Shown: piece after piece, positions 1-6,223 of the stretch | How the letters are laid out: each line of letters opens with the position of its first letter | How positions within the stretch are numbered: position 1 is the stretch's first letter | Origin: DASTCC01 sp035711465 | Lineage (GTDB): Bacteria; Acidobacteriota; Vicinamibacteria; Vicinamibacterales; SCN-69-37 | NCBI GenBank assembly: GCA_035711465.1 | Contig: DASTCC010000569.1 | Coordinates: 1-28,461, forward strand | DNA: 28,461 nucleotides | Direction of reading: 5' to 3' | Program-made: the position numbers and the translations under genes | Notes under the pieces: generated by a model | What the model was told of the DNA's origin: nothing | Database searches by the model: none | The model's input: the letters and a program-made list of their open reading frames with translations, nothing else

Positions 1-996
1 GCGCTCGAGGGCCGGGTCCTTCTCGATGTGCTTGCGGAACTCGTCGAGCGTGGTCGCCCCGATCATCCGCAGCTCGCCGCGAGCGAGCATCGGCTTGATC
101 ATGTTGCCGGCGTCCATCGCGCCCTCGGCCTTGCCCGCCCCGACGAGATTGTGCAATTCGTCAATGAACAGGATGACCTGCCCCGCCGATTCCACCACTT
201 CGCGCACGACAGCCTTCAGCCGCTCCTCGAATTCGCCGCGATACTTCGCCCCGGCGATCAGCGCGCCCATGTCGAGCGCGATGAGCCGCTTGTCCTTGAG
301 TGCCTCGGGCACGTCACCTGCAAGGATGCGCTGGGCCAAGCCTTCGACGATGGCCGTCTTGCCCACGCCCGGTTCGCCGATGAGCACGGGGTTGTTCTTC
401 GTGCGCCGCGCGAGGACCTGCATGCAGCGGCGAATTTCGTCGTCGCGGCCGATGACCGGATCGAGCTTGCCCTTGCGGGCGACTTCCGTGAGGTCGCGGC
501 CGTAGCGCTCGAGCGCCTGGTACTTGCCTTCAGGATTCTGATCGGTGACGCGCTGCGATCCGCGGACGGTGGCGAGCGCGCCCAGAATCGCGTCGCGGTT
601 GGCGCCGAGATCCGCAAGGACTTTGGCCGCGCCGACCCGTCCGCCCTCAGAGGCGATGGCGAGAAACAGATGCTCGGTGCTCACGAACTCGTCGCTGAGC
701 TGCTTCGCCTCCGCCTCGGCGGCGTCCGCGATCCGGCGCAGGCGCGCCGACAGGCCCGGCTCTGAGCCGCCGCGCACCTTCGGCATCTGGTCGATGAGCG
801 CCTGGGTCGCGCTGCGCACGCGCCCGGCGTCCACGTTCAGCTTGCCGAGCACCGCGGGGACGATGCCGTCGCTCTGATCGACGAGCGCGAGCAGCACGTG
901 CTCGGGCAGGACCTCCGGCTGGCCGCCCTGATTTGCGAGCTGCTGTGCCGCGACCAGCGCTTCCTGCGCTTTTTCCGTATAGCGATTCAAGTTCAT
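1..996 (-). CDS. clpB: ClpB disaggregase, N-terminal part (C-terminus outside window)
   Basis: ClpB is a hexameric AAA+ disaggregase that threads aggregated proteins through its pore together with DnaK/DnaJ in the cytoplasm. The 332 visible codons hold the N-terminal Clp repeat domain (about residues 1-145) and most of the first AAA+ domain. Walker A is GEPGVGKT at about 207-214, and Walker B ends in FIDE around residue 279. ClpB usually has about 860-880 residues, so the middle domain and second AAA+ domain lie beyond the left edge; there is no sign of a break. The ATG at 996-994 overlaps the upstream J-domain gene's stop as ATGA, so the two are translationally coupled. It is the third gene of the hspR operon. 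Identification is secure. Confidence 0.95.
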   Translation of the reverse strand, partial: MNLNRYTEKAQEALVAAQQLANQGGQPEVLPEHVLLALVDQSDGIVPAVLGKLNVDAGRVRSATQALIDQMPKVRGGSEPGLSARLRRIADAAEAEAKQLSDEFVSTEHLFLAIASEGGRVGAAKVLADLGANRDAILGALATVRGSQRVTDQNPEGKYQALERYGRDLTEVARKGKLDPVIGRDDEIRRCMQVLARRTKNNPVLIGEPGVGKTAIVEGLAQRILAGDVPEALKDKRLIALDMGALIAGAKYRGEFEERLKAVVREVVESAGQVILFIDELHNLVGAGKAEGAMDAGNMIKPMLARGELRMIGATTLDEFRKHIEKDPALER

Positions 997-1928
997 GACT
1001 TCCGTCCTTCCTCGATCTCCCGCAGCGCTTCGTAGTGGCGCCGCTCCTCAGGCGTCAGCGCCGAGGGGACCTGCACTTCCACGGTGGCGTAGAGATCCCC
1101 GCGCGTATCGGATCCGACGATGGGCATGCCGTGGCCACGCAAGCGGAGCAGGCGGCCCGCGCGCGTGCCTTCCGGCACCTTCAAACGCAGGCTCGACTCG
1201 CCGATGGTGGGCACCGTCACTTCACCGCCGAGCACCGCCGTCGTCACCGGCACGGCGGCGCGCACGTAGAGGTCGTTGCCCCGGCGCTCGAAGGCGGGGT
1301 GGGGCAGAATCTTCACCGTCAGATACAAGTCCCCGCTGCCATTCTTGCCCGGCACGCGGATGCTCGCGCCGTCCGTCACGCCGGCCGGAATCCGCACGTC
1401 CAGCGTGCGCTCGCCGCCGTCCTCGGCAATCATGAGACGCCGCGTCGCGCCGCGGAAGGCTTCTTCCAGGCTCATCTCGAGCGTCGGCGCTTCGGCCGGC
1501 TGCGGCCGGCGCTGCGTGCGCCGGGCACGCGCCTGCGTGCGCTGGCCGCCGCCGCCGCTGAAGAACGTGTGGAAGAAGTCGGAGAACGGATCCTGTCCGC
1601 CGAACAGCTCTTCCATCTCCTCGGGCGTCATCGTCCGGTAGGTCGTTCGTCCGCCGCCGCCCGGCGACCAGCCCGGCTGAGCCCCTGGCGGCGCCTGTTC
1701 GTAGGCGCGCCAGTTCGCACCGAGCTCGTCGTACTTGCGGCGCTTCTCGGCGTCGCCCAACACCTCGTAGGCCTCGTTGACTTCCTTGAAGCGGGCTTCC
1801 GCCTTCTTGTCGCCCGGATTCAGATCCGGGTGATGCGCGCGCGCCAGCTTCCGGTAGGCCTTCTTGATTTCGGCCTCCGTCGCGGTCTTGGCCACACCGA
1901 GCGTCGCGTAGTAATCGCGGAATTCCAC
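993..1928 (-). CDS. dnaJ: J-domain co-chaperone, type II DnaJ/CbpA-like
   Basis: This DnaK co-chaperone stimulates DnaK ATP hydrolysis and delivers unfolded clients. The 311 residues begin with a J domain (about 4-70) carrying the catalytic HPD at 33-35. A G/F-rich linker (about 80-140) follows, with a Gly run before an Arg/Gln-rich stretch. Two beta-sandwich client-binding domains fill about 145-300. The CXXCXGXG zinc-finger repeats of type I DnaJ are absent, so it is a CbpA-like or type II member. The start is GTG (1928-1926), one base after the hspR stop, and the end overlaps clpB by four bases. HspR-regulated operons commonly pair a J protein with HspR and ClpB. Calling it dnaJ rather than cbpA is a naming choice. 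Confidence 0.93.
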   Translation of the reverse strand: MEFRDYYATLGVAKTATEAEIKKAYRKLARAHHPDLNPGDKKAEARFKEVNEAYEVLGDAEKRRKYDELGANWRAYEQAPPGAQPGWSPGGGGRTTYRTMTPEEMEELFGGQDPFSDFFHTFFSGGGGQRTQARARRTQRRPQPAEAPTLEMSLEEAFRGATRRLMIAEDGGERTLDVRIPAGVTDGASIRVPGKNGSGDLYLTVKILPHPAFERRGNDLYVRAAVPVTTAVLGGEVTVPTIGESSLRLKVPEGTRAGRLLRLRGHGMPIVGSDTRGDLYATVEVQVPSALTPEERRHYEALREIEEGRKS

Positions 1929-1929
1929 G

Positions 1930-2292
1930 TCAGTCGCGTCCCTCGTCGAGTCCCAGCAGACGGAACAGCTCGTTCACTTCGTCGGCGAGCCGCCTGGCGT
2001 CGGCCCGATCGGCCCGATGCGCGTCGGCGACGAGCGGACGAATACGCTGCGCCACTTCTGCGATGGACAGCAGGCGCTGCACACCCGCGAGGTTGATGCC
2101 CGCCTCGTCCACGAATGTCTTGATCAGCCGCAGCCGCTGCAGCTCGTCCTCGGTATACACCCGCATGCTCCCGAGCGTGCGCGGCGGCCGCACGAGTCCG
2201 AGCCGCTCGTACTTGCGCAGCGTCTGCGGGTGCATGTCGAGCAGCTCGGCAGCCATGCTGATCAGATAAAGCGGCTGGGATTTCGTCGACAT
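1930..2292 (-). CDS. hspR: HspR, MerR-type heat-shock repressor
   Basis: HspR is a MerR-family repressor of chaperone genes; in characterised species it binds HAIR inverted repeats with DnaK as co-repressor. The protein has 120 residues from the ATG at 2292. A winged helix-turn-helix spans about 6-75, including the HPQTLRKYERLGLV segment typical of HspR. A helical C-terminal tail of about 40 residues contains no Cys or metal ligands. An in-frame ATG at 2325 would add 11 residues, but it lies upstream of the -10 hexamer (2304-2309), so 2292 is the better start. No Shine-Dalgarno sequence is visible. First gene of the operon with the J protein and clpB, and probably autoregulated through the element in its promoter. 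Confidence 0.9.
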   Translation of the reverse strand: MSTKSQPLYLISMAAELLDMHPQTLRKYERLGLVRPPRTLGSMRVYTEDELQRLRLIKTFVDEAGINLAGVQRLLSIAEVAQRIRPLVADAHRADRADARRLADEVNELFRLLGLDEGRD

Positions 2293-2303
2293 GCTACGGA
2301 TCG

Positions 2304-2332
2304 AGTGTAGATATTGATACGGCATGTGTCAA
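2304..2332 (-). promoter_or_regulatory. Sigma-70-type promoter of the hspR operon
   Basis: Read on the minus strand, a perfect -35 TTGACA (2332-2327) is followed by a 17-bp spacer and a -10 of TACACT (2309-2304). The predicted transcription start, about seven bases further on, is near 2297. That is only about five bases before the hspR ATG at 2292, so the message may be nearly leaderless. Confidence 0.7.
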
Positions 2333-2333
2333 G
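2313..2333. promoter_or_regulatory. HAIR-like inverted repeat, probable HspR operator
   Basis: On the minus strand this reads CTTGACA-N7-TATCAAT. The published HAIR consensus is CTTGAGT-N7-ACTCAAG. The TTGA and TCAA cores are present with the exact 11-bp core spacing, and the element covers the -35 box and most of the spacer of the hspR promoter. A repressor bound here would block RNA polymerase, as known for HspR autoregulation. The outer arm bases are only partly conserved. Confidence 0.6.
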
Positions 2334-2351
2334 TATCGAGGGCCGGTTTTG

Positions 2352-3098
2352 ATGGCAATCGAGCACGGTTTCATCGATACTGGAGGCCGTTCAGTCTTGT
2401 TCTTCGATTTTCAAGCCTCCGATCTCGTCACCATCGGTCTGCTCGTCGTGCTGGAGGGCCTGCTCAGCGCGGACAACGCGCTGGTCATGGCCATCATGGT
2501 GCTCGGTCTGCCGCGCGACCAGCACCAGAAGGCCCTTCGCTACGGTCTGATTGGCGGCTTCGCCTTCCGCACCATCGCGACGCTCCTCGCGGCGTACCTC
2601 ATTCAGGTCGTCTGGGTGAAGCTGGCAGGCGGGCTGTACCTGCTGTACCTGACCTGGGCGCATTTCAGGACCGGCGACGAGGGTGGGCGGCGCGAGCCGC
2701 CCAAAGCCCGGCCGATGCTCGGACTGTCGGCCTTCTGGGCGACAGTCGTCCGGGTCGAGCTGGTCAACCTGGCGTTCTCGATCGACTCGATCCTGGTCGC
2801 CGTCGCGATGTCGCCGAAGCTCTGGGTCATCGTCACCGGCGGCATCCTCGGCATCGTGGCGATGCGGGTCGTCGCCGGGCAGCTGATCGAGCTCATCCGG
2901 CGTTATCCGGCGATCGTCGACGGGGCGTTCGTCATCATCGGGTGGGTGGGCCTCAAGCTCCTCGTCGAGTACGCCCATCAGATGCACTGGATCGCGTTCG
3001 AGATCCCCAAGACGATCTCCCTTGGGCTGATCGTCATCATCTTCATCGTGTCCTACCTCTACGCCCGGAAGCAGGCACCGCCCACTCCCACGCACTAA
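2352..3098 (+). CDS. TerC-family integral membrane protein
   Basis: TerC/Alx/YkoY-family proteins sit in the inner membrane; characterised members act in tellurite resistance or export Mn2+ and supply metal to exoenzymes. The 248 residues form about seven hydrophobic helices. They carry the two acidic family motifs: LEGLLSADNAL near residues 34-44 in an early helix, and AFSIDSI near 140 in a later one. A charged loop (about 105-122) separates the halves. ATG 2352 is preceded by GAGGG at 2338-2342; a TTG at 2349 is also possible. It is divergent from hspR with a short shared upstream region, so HspR could affect it too, but no clear forward promoter was seen. The substrate is unknown; Mn2+ is a guess from the family. 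Confidence 0.88.
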   Translation: MAIEHGFIDTGGRSVLFFDFQASDLVTIGLLVVLEGLLSADNALVMAIMVLGLPRDQHQKALRYGLIGGFAFRTIATLLAAYLIQVVWVKLAGGLYLLYLTWAHFRTGDEGGRREPPKARPMLGLSAFWATVVRVELVNLAFSIDSILVAVAMSPKLWVIVTGGILGIVAMRVVAGQLIELIRRYPAIVDGAFVIIGWVGLKLLVEYAHQMHWIAFEIPKTISLGLIVIIFIVSYLYARKQAPPTPTH

Positions 3099-3129
3099 GG
3101 CGCTCGGCAGGGGTGGAAACAGGCCAGAT

Positions 3130-3157
3130 TTGGCAGAACGCCAGGTTGGATTACACA
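3130..3157 (+). promoter_or_regulatory. Weak promoter candidate upstream of the NusG-like gene
   Basis: TTGGCA (3130-3135), a 16-bp spacer and TACACA (3152-3157) give a plausible but poor sigma-70 match. It would leave a leader of roughly 190 bases before the ATG at 3352. The -35 overlaps a short inverted repeat, TGGC-N5-GCCA (3131-3143). The rest of the 3099-3351 gap holds one hairpin and two TGTATC-type motifs. Confidence 0.25.
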
Positions 3158-3185
3158 TTCGTACGGCTGCGGCCGACACTGTAGG

Positions 3186-3202
3186 GGGCGGTTCGTCCGC
3201 CC
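3186..3202 (+). other. GC-rich hairpin in the leader of the NusG-like gene
   Basis: A perfect 6-bp stem GGGCGG/CCGCCC encloses the loop TTCGT. No U-tract follows, so it is not a standard intrinsic terminator. It could be a pause or recruitment hairpin for the NusG paralogue encoded just downstream, or a remnant terminator of the TerC gene. Confidence 0.35.
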
Positions 3203-3236
3203 GGCCCGTCGTCGGGAATGCGCGCGGGTGCGCCGG

Positions 3237-3244
3237 TGTATCGA
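3237..3244 (+). promoter_or_regulatory. TGTATCGA motif, copy 1
   Basis: This octamer lies 108 bases upstream of the NusG-like start. The same 8-mer recurs at 4016-4023 and, inverted, at 6117-6124. A shorter version, TGTATCA, is at 3333-3339 and 6085-6091. It is a possible operator for a locus regulator. Confidence 0.3.
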
Positions 3245-3332
3245 AACGGCAACTGACACCGCGATTCGCACGATTCAGAGCGCCGATTCCCAGCCGAAAG
3301 GGCACTGAGTGTTCCCGTGGTACGGCTGTTGC

Positions 3333-3346
3333 TGTATCAGGTGAGG
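3333..3346 (+). promoter_or_regulatory. TGTATCA motif abutting a strong ribosome binding site
   Basis: TGTATCA (3333-3339) runs directly into AGGTGAGG (3339-3346), which sits five bases before ATG 3352. The Shine-Dalgarno match fixes the NusG-like start at 3352, not at the earlier in-frame codons of the same open frame. Confidence 0.5.
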
Positions 3347-3351
3347 CACAG

Positions 3352-3921
3352 ATGGCTTCCCCAGCTCTCGCTCGCATCGGTTCCGGCAGCCCGACCATGA
3401 CGGGCGCACCGCCATTGGCCGCGCCGGCCACTCGCGAGGCCTGGTTTGCGGTCTGGACGCGATCCCGGCACGAAGCCACGGTTGCCGGTCAGCTCGTCGA
3501 TCGCGGCGTCGAATGCTTTCTGCCCACGGTGGCTCGATGGAGCCGCTGGAAGGACCGGCGGAAACGGATCGACTGGCCGCTCTTTCCCGGCTACTGCTTC
3601 ACGCGCATCGATCCGGCGCACGCGCTGACCGTGCTCAAATGCCACGGCGTGGTGTCGCTCATCTCGCTCGACGGCCGGCCGGTGCCGATTCCGCAGGAGG
3701 AGATCTCGCACCTGCGGACGCTCGTCGAGAGCGATTTCAAGTACGATCCGTGCCCGCTGATCCAGGAAGGCGACCTCGTCGAGGTCGCCTGGGGACCGCT
3801 GCGCGGAGTTGTCGGGCGGCTGGTGCGCAAAGGCGCGCACGCCCGGCTGGTGCTCGCCGTGAACCTGATCGGTCAGGGCGCCAGCGTGGAAGTCGACGCG
3901 GCCGACGTCCGGCCGTATTGA
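3352..3921 (+). CDS. NusG-like specialised antiterminator (UpxY/RfaH type)
   Basis: This is a paralogue of the elongation factor NusG, of the kind (RfaH, UpxY, LoaP) that binds RNA polymerase and suppresses pausing or termination in long polysaccharide operons. The 189 residues have a low-complexity lead of about 25, then an NGN domain (about 25-120) with the diagnostic start REAWFAVWTRSRHE. The LFPGYCF signature is at about 77-83. A KOW-type domain (about 135-188) includes GDLVEVAWGPLRGVVG. Housekeeping nusG normally sits beside secE and ribosomal genes; this copy instead heads an exopolysaccharide locus. The start is set by AGGTGAGG five bases upstream; an upstream extension to 3130 is open but has no Shine-Dalgarno and unconvincing composition. 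A role in antitermination here is inferred. Confidence 0.88.
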   Translation: MASPALARIGSGSPTMTGAPPLAAPATREAWFAVWTRSRHEATVAGQLVDRGVECFLPTVARWSRWKDRRKRIDWPLFPGYCFTRIDPAHALTVLKCHGVVSLISLDGRPVPIPQEEISHLRTLVESDFKYDPCPLIQEGDLVEVAWGPLRGVVGRLVRKGAHARLVLAVNLIGQGASVEVDAADVRPY

Positions 3922-3932
3922 AAGACCCCGGG

Positions 3933-3952
3933 CCGAAACGGCGCGGTTTCGG
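3933..3952 (+). terminator. Weak hairpin after the NusG-like gene
   Basis: The 7-bp stem CCGAAAC/GTTTCGG with loop GGCGCG lies 11 bases after the NusG-like stop. Only CTTT follows instead of a U-tract, so termination would be partial at best. It may be an attenuator read through when the NusG paralogue is bound. Confidence 0.35.
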
Positions 3953-4000
3953 GCTTTGGGCGGACCGCCAGGTATCGCCGGCGTTCATCACTCCCTGTAA

Positions 4001-4675
4001 GTGACGGGGCGAAGCTGTATCGACGTGCCAACCATTGTCAGCCGCTCGGGCTCGGTGCTTCGGGCGCACCTCGTGAGAGGCGCCGCCGCCGTTGCCGTCA
4101 CGCTGGCGGTTGGCGGCTGCGGCCGCGGGCGCTCGACGGGCCCGGTGGCGACGCCGATCTACAGCCAGAAGGACGGCACGCTCGAGCAACTGGTCACCGA
4201 CACGAACGGCGACGGCAAGGTCGACACTCGCGCCTTCATGAAGGGGCTGACGCTCCTGCGGATCGAAATCGATCGCAACCATGACGATGCCCCGGATCGC
4301 TGGGAGTACTACGATCAGGCGCCCGAAGGCGTCACCGTTGCGAACTCGCCCGATGGCCGCGCGATGATCACCAGGGCCGAAGAAGCGAACGGCGCCGACG
4401 CGACGATCACCCGGCGCGAATTCTACGAGCGCGGCGTCATCGCCAGGGTCGAGGAAGACACCGACGCCGACGGCCGGGTGGACAAGTGGGAGACCTACGA
4501 AGGCGGTGACCTGTCGCGCGTCGATCTCGATCTTGGCCGCAAGGGCTTTCCGGACCGCCGACTGACCTACGGCGAGGGCGGCGAGGTCATCCGCATCGAA
4601 GCCGACCCTGACGGCGACGGCACGTTCGTCCTCCTCCCACTCCCCAAGCCAGAAGCGAAGACCACCGGCAAATGA
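4001..4675 (+). CDS. Lipoprotein with Asp-rich, EF-hand-like repeats
   Basis: A predicted exported lipoprotein of unknown function. A hydrophobic stretch AAAVAVTLAVGGC gives a lipobox with Cys at residue 40 counted from the GTG at 4001. In-frame GTG codons at 4025, 4055 and 4073 would give more usual signal lengths, and none has a strong Shine-Dalgarno, so the start is uncertain. The mature part has repeated acidic loops resembling calcium-binding DxDxDG turns: DTNGDGKVD, DRNHDDAPD, DTDADGRVD and DPDGDGTF. They alternate with short strands containing W/Y pairs (RWEYY, KWETY). The stop overlaps the next gene as ATGA, tying it translationally to the Fis-type regulator. It may be an envelope calcium or surface sensor for that regulator, but this is speculative. 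Confidence 0.72.
   Translation: MTGRSCIDVPTIVSRSGSVLRAHLVRGAAAVAVTLAVGGCGRGRSTGPVATPIYSQKDGTLEQLVTDTNGDGKVDTRAFMKGLTLLRIEIDRNHDDAPDRWEYYDQAPEGVTVANSPDGRAMITRAEEANGADATITRREFYERGVIARVEEDTDADGRVDKWETYEGGDLSRVDLDLGRKGFPDRRLTYGEGGEVIRIEADPDGDGTFVLLPLPKPEAKTTGK
4016..4023 (+). promoter_or_regulatory. TGTATCGA motif, copy 2
   Basis: Exact repeat of the octamer at 3237-3244. It is upstream of the lipoprotein gene if translation starts at GTG 4025 or later, but would be inside the coding region if GTG 4001 is used. Confidence 0.28.
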
Positions 4676-6081
4676 CCGAAAAAACGCTCGTCGAGCCGAC
4701 CCGCGCCATCCAGGGTGCGGCCGGGATCCTCTACGTGCCCTCGCCGGTGCGCGAGCGCCCGATGGTCCGTGAGCGTCTCCTCCGGAGCGGATTCCCGATC
4801 GTCGTCGCTGCCGACGTCGCCGACGCGCTGCAGCTGTTCGGCCGCAAGCGCATCGCGCTCTGCCTGATCGATCTGGCCGAAGAGCGCGGCGCCCTCGGGG
4901 TGACGCGCGTGCTCCGGTCTCAGCAGCCGCACCTGCCCATCGTCGGCATCGTCGATCCGGGCAATTCAATCGTGGCGGGGGAGGCTCTGCGCGTGGGCGT
5001 CGCCGATCTCCTGCCGTTCCCGTTCGAGGATCGCGAGCTTGGCGCGCTGCTCGTCAACGCGCGGGATCGCATGGTCGCCGACGTGCCCGTGCCCGGACCG
5101 ACGACCGAACGCGCGCATCCGATTTTCGCGCAGTCGGCGGCGATGCGGCACGCCGTCGAGGTCGCGAGGCTGGCCGAGTCGAACCGCGCGGCGGTGGCCC
5201 TGGTCGGGGAGCCCGGATCGGGCCGCGAGGTGCTGGGGCGCGCGATTCATGCGGCCTCGGCGTCGCCTGGCGCCGGCCCGTTCCTCGTGGTCGATTGCGC
5301 CCGGGAAGCGCCCGCCGATCTCGAGCGCCGGCTCTTCGGAGTTCTCGCCGCCGGCGACGCGAAGCAGGGGCAAATCGAGCGGCTGGGCCGCACCGGCGCC
5401 ATCGTCGAGGCCGGCGGCGGCACGCTGTTCCTCGTGCATCTGCCCGAAGCTCCGGCGCGCGTGCAGGCGAGGCTGGCCCGGCTGCTTCGCGATCGCGAGG
5501 CCTCGATCGACAAGCAGGCGGTCGTGCAGCTCGACGTGCGGCCGATGGCCGCGTTCGAGCCGGATGTCGACGCCGCGGTCGCCGATGGCCGGCTCCGCCG
5601 CGAGCTGGTCGAGCGGCTGATGAAGCTTCGCGTCGACGTGCCGCCGCTGCGCCGGCGCAAGGAGGACATCCCGCTGCTCGCGGTCCATTGTCTTCAGGCG
5701 GCGACGCCGGAAGGGGCGATGGCCAAGAGCCTGAGCCGCTCGGCGCTGGCGCTGCTCGCCGCCCTGCCGTGGCCCGGCAACGGTGACGATCTGCGCGCCT
5801 TCATCGAGACGCTGGTGCGGTCGGTGCGCAAGCCGATCATCCAGCTCGACGATCTTCTGGAGCATGCCAGTCTGGACGGCGTGTCGGCCCGGATGGATGC
5901 CGGGGTGACGCTGCGCGACGCGAAAGCGCGCTTCGAGCGCGACTGTATTACCGCGGTGCTGATGCGCCATCACGGACGGGTGGGGGAGGCGGCCAAGGCG
6001 CTCGGGATTCAGCGCACGAACCTCTATCGCAAGGTCCGGCAGCTCAACGTGGCGCGCTCGCTTCTATCGGCCCGGAAGTGA
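4672..6081 (+). CDS. Degenerate NtrC-like regulator: pseudo-receiver, pseudo-AAA+, Fis HTH
   Basis: The 469-residue protein has the layout of a sigma-54 response regulator: receiver-like domain (about 17-130), AAA+ domain (about 148-375) and Fis-type HTH (about 420-462). The receiver keeps a possible phospho-acceptor, Asp67 (CLIDL), but lacks the acidic pair (PS at 23-24) and has Phe116 in place of the conserved Lys. In the AAA+ domain Walker A is GEPGSGRE with Arg185 for Lys. Walker B reads GGTLFLVHL with Val-His for Asp-Glu at 255-256. The GAFTGA loop that contacts sigma-54 is missing. The HTH (EAAKALGIQRTNLYRKVRQL) looks intact. It is therefore unlikely to hydrolyse ATP or activate sigma-54, and probably acts as a DNA-binding regulator of the adjacent locus. 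ATG overlaps the lipoprotein stop. Confidence 0.88.
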   Translation: MTEKTLVEPTRAIQGAAGILYVPSPVRERPMVRERLLRSGFPIVVAADVADALQLFGRKRIALCLIDLAEERGALGVTRVLRSQQPHLPIVGIVDPGNSIVAGEALRVGVADLLPFPFEDRELGALLVNARDRMVADVPVPGPTTERAHPIFAQSAAMRHAVEVARLAESNRAAVALVGEPGSGREVLGRAIHAASASPGAGPFLVVDCAREAPADLERRLFGVLAAGDAKQGQIERLGRTGAIVEAGGGTLFLVHLPEAPARVQARLARLLRDREASIDKQAVVQLDVRPMAAFEPDVDAAVADGRLRRELVERLMKLRVDVPPLRRRKEDIPLLAVHCLQAATPEGAMAKSLSRSALALLAALPWPGNGDDLRAFIETLVRSVRKPIIQLDDLLEHASLDGVSARMDAGVTLRDAKARFERDCITAVLMRHHGRVGEAAKALGIQRTNLYRKVRQLNVARSLLSARK

Positions 6082-6084
6082 GGT

Positions 6085-6124
6085 TGTATCAAAAATGCTA
6101 CTTTTTCCTCAGCATATCGATACA
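6085..6124. promoter_or_regulatory. Nested inverted repeat downstream of the regulator
   Basis: Outer arms TGTATC (6085-6090) and GATACA (6119-6124) enclose inner arms ATGCT (6095-6099) and AGCAT (6111-6115) around an 11-base loop rich in T. It begins four bases after the regulator stop in an unusually AT-rich patch. It could be a two-site operator or a bulged stem-loop. TCGATACA at 6117-6124 is the third copy, inverted, of the TGTATCGA motif. Confidence 0.4.
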
Positions 6125-6142
6125 TTCATTGCGCCCCGCGTC

Positions 6143-6189
6143 TTGACTCTCCCGGATCGATCCCCGAAGATTGACTGGCGGAATTGACT
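6143..6189 (+). repeat. Three TTGACT direct repeats upstream of the exported-protein gene
   Basis: TTGACT occurs at 6143-6148, 6171-6176 and 6184-6189, 35 to 80 bases before the ATG at 6224. Each could serve as a -35 box, but no good -10 was found at 16-18 bp from any of them, so they may be protein-binding repeats. The spacings are 28 and 13 bases. Confidence 0.35.
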
Positions 6190-6223
6190 GGGAGATTTCA
6201 ATTCTGCGCGAAAGGTAGATGAC

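Noticed and set aside
2314..2351. Forward sigma-70 promoter for the TerC gene using TTGATA at 2314-2319
   Set aside because: No acceptable -10 hexamer at 16-18 bp. TATCGA at 2334-2339 is only 14 bp away.
3186..3202. RfaH-type ops element (GGCGGTAG-like)
   Set aside because: The hairpin begins GGCGGTTC, but the rest of the ops consensus is missing, so it is kept only as an unassigned hairpin.
3130..3351. Upstream extension of the NusG-like frame by 74 codons
   Set aside because: It contains the promoter-like and hairpin sequences, has no ribosome site, and NusG family members need no such N-terminus. AGGTGAGG before ATG 3352 gives a better start.
6170..6210. Sigma-54 (-24/-12) promoter before the small exported protein gene
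   Set aside because: No GG-N10-GC spacing fits. TGGC at 6176-6179 has no properly spaced TTGC. This agrees with the neighbouring NtrC-like protein lacking GAFTGA.
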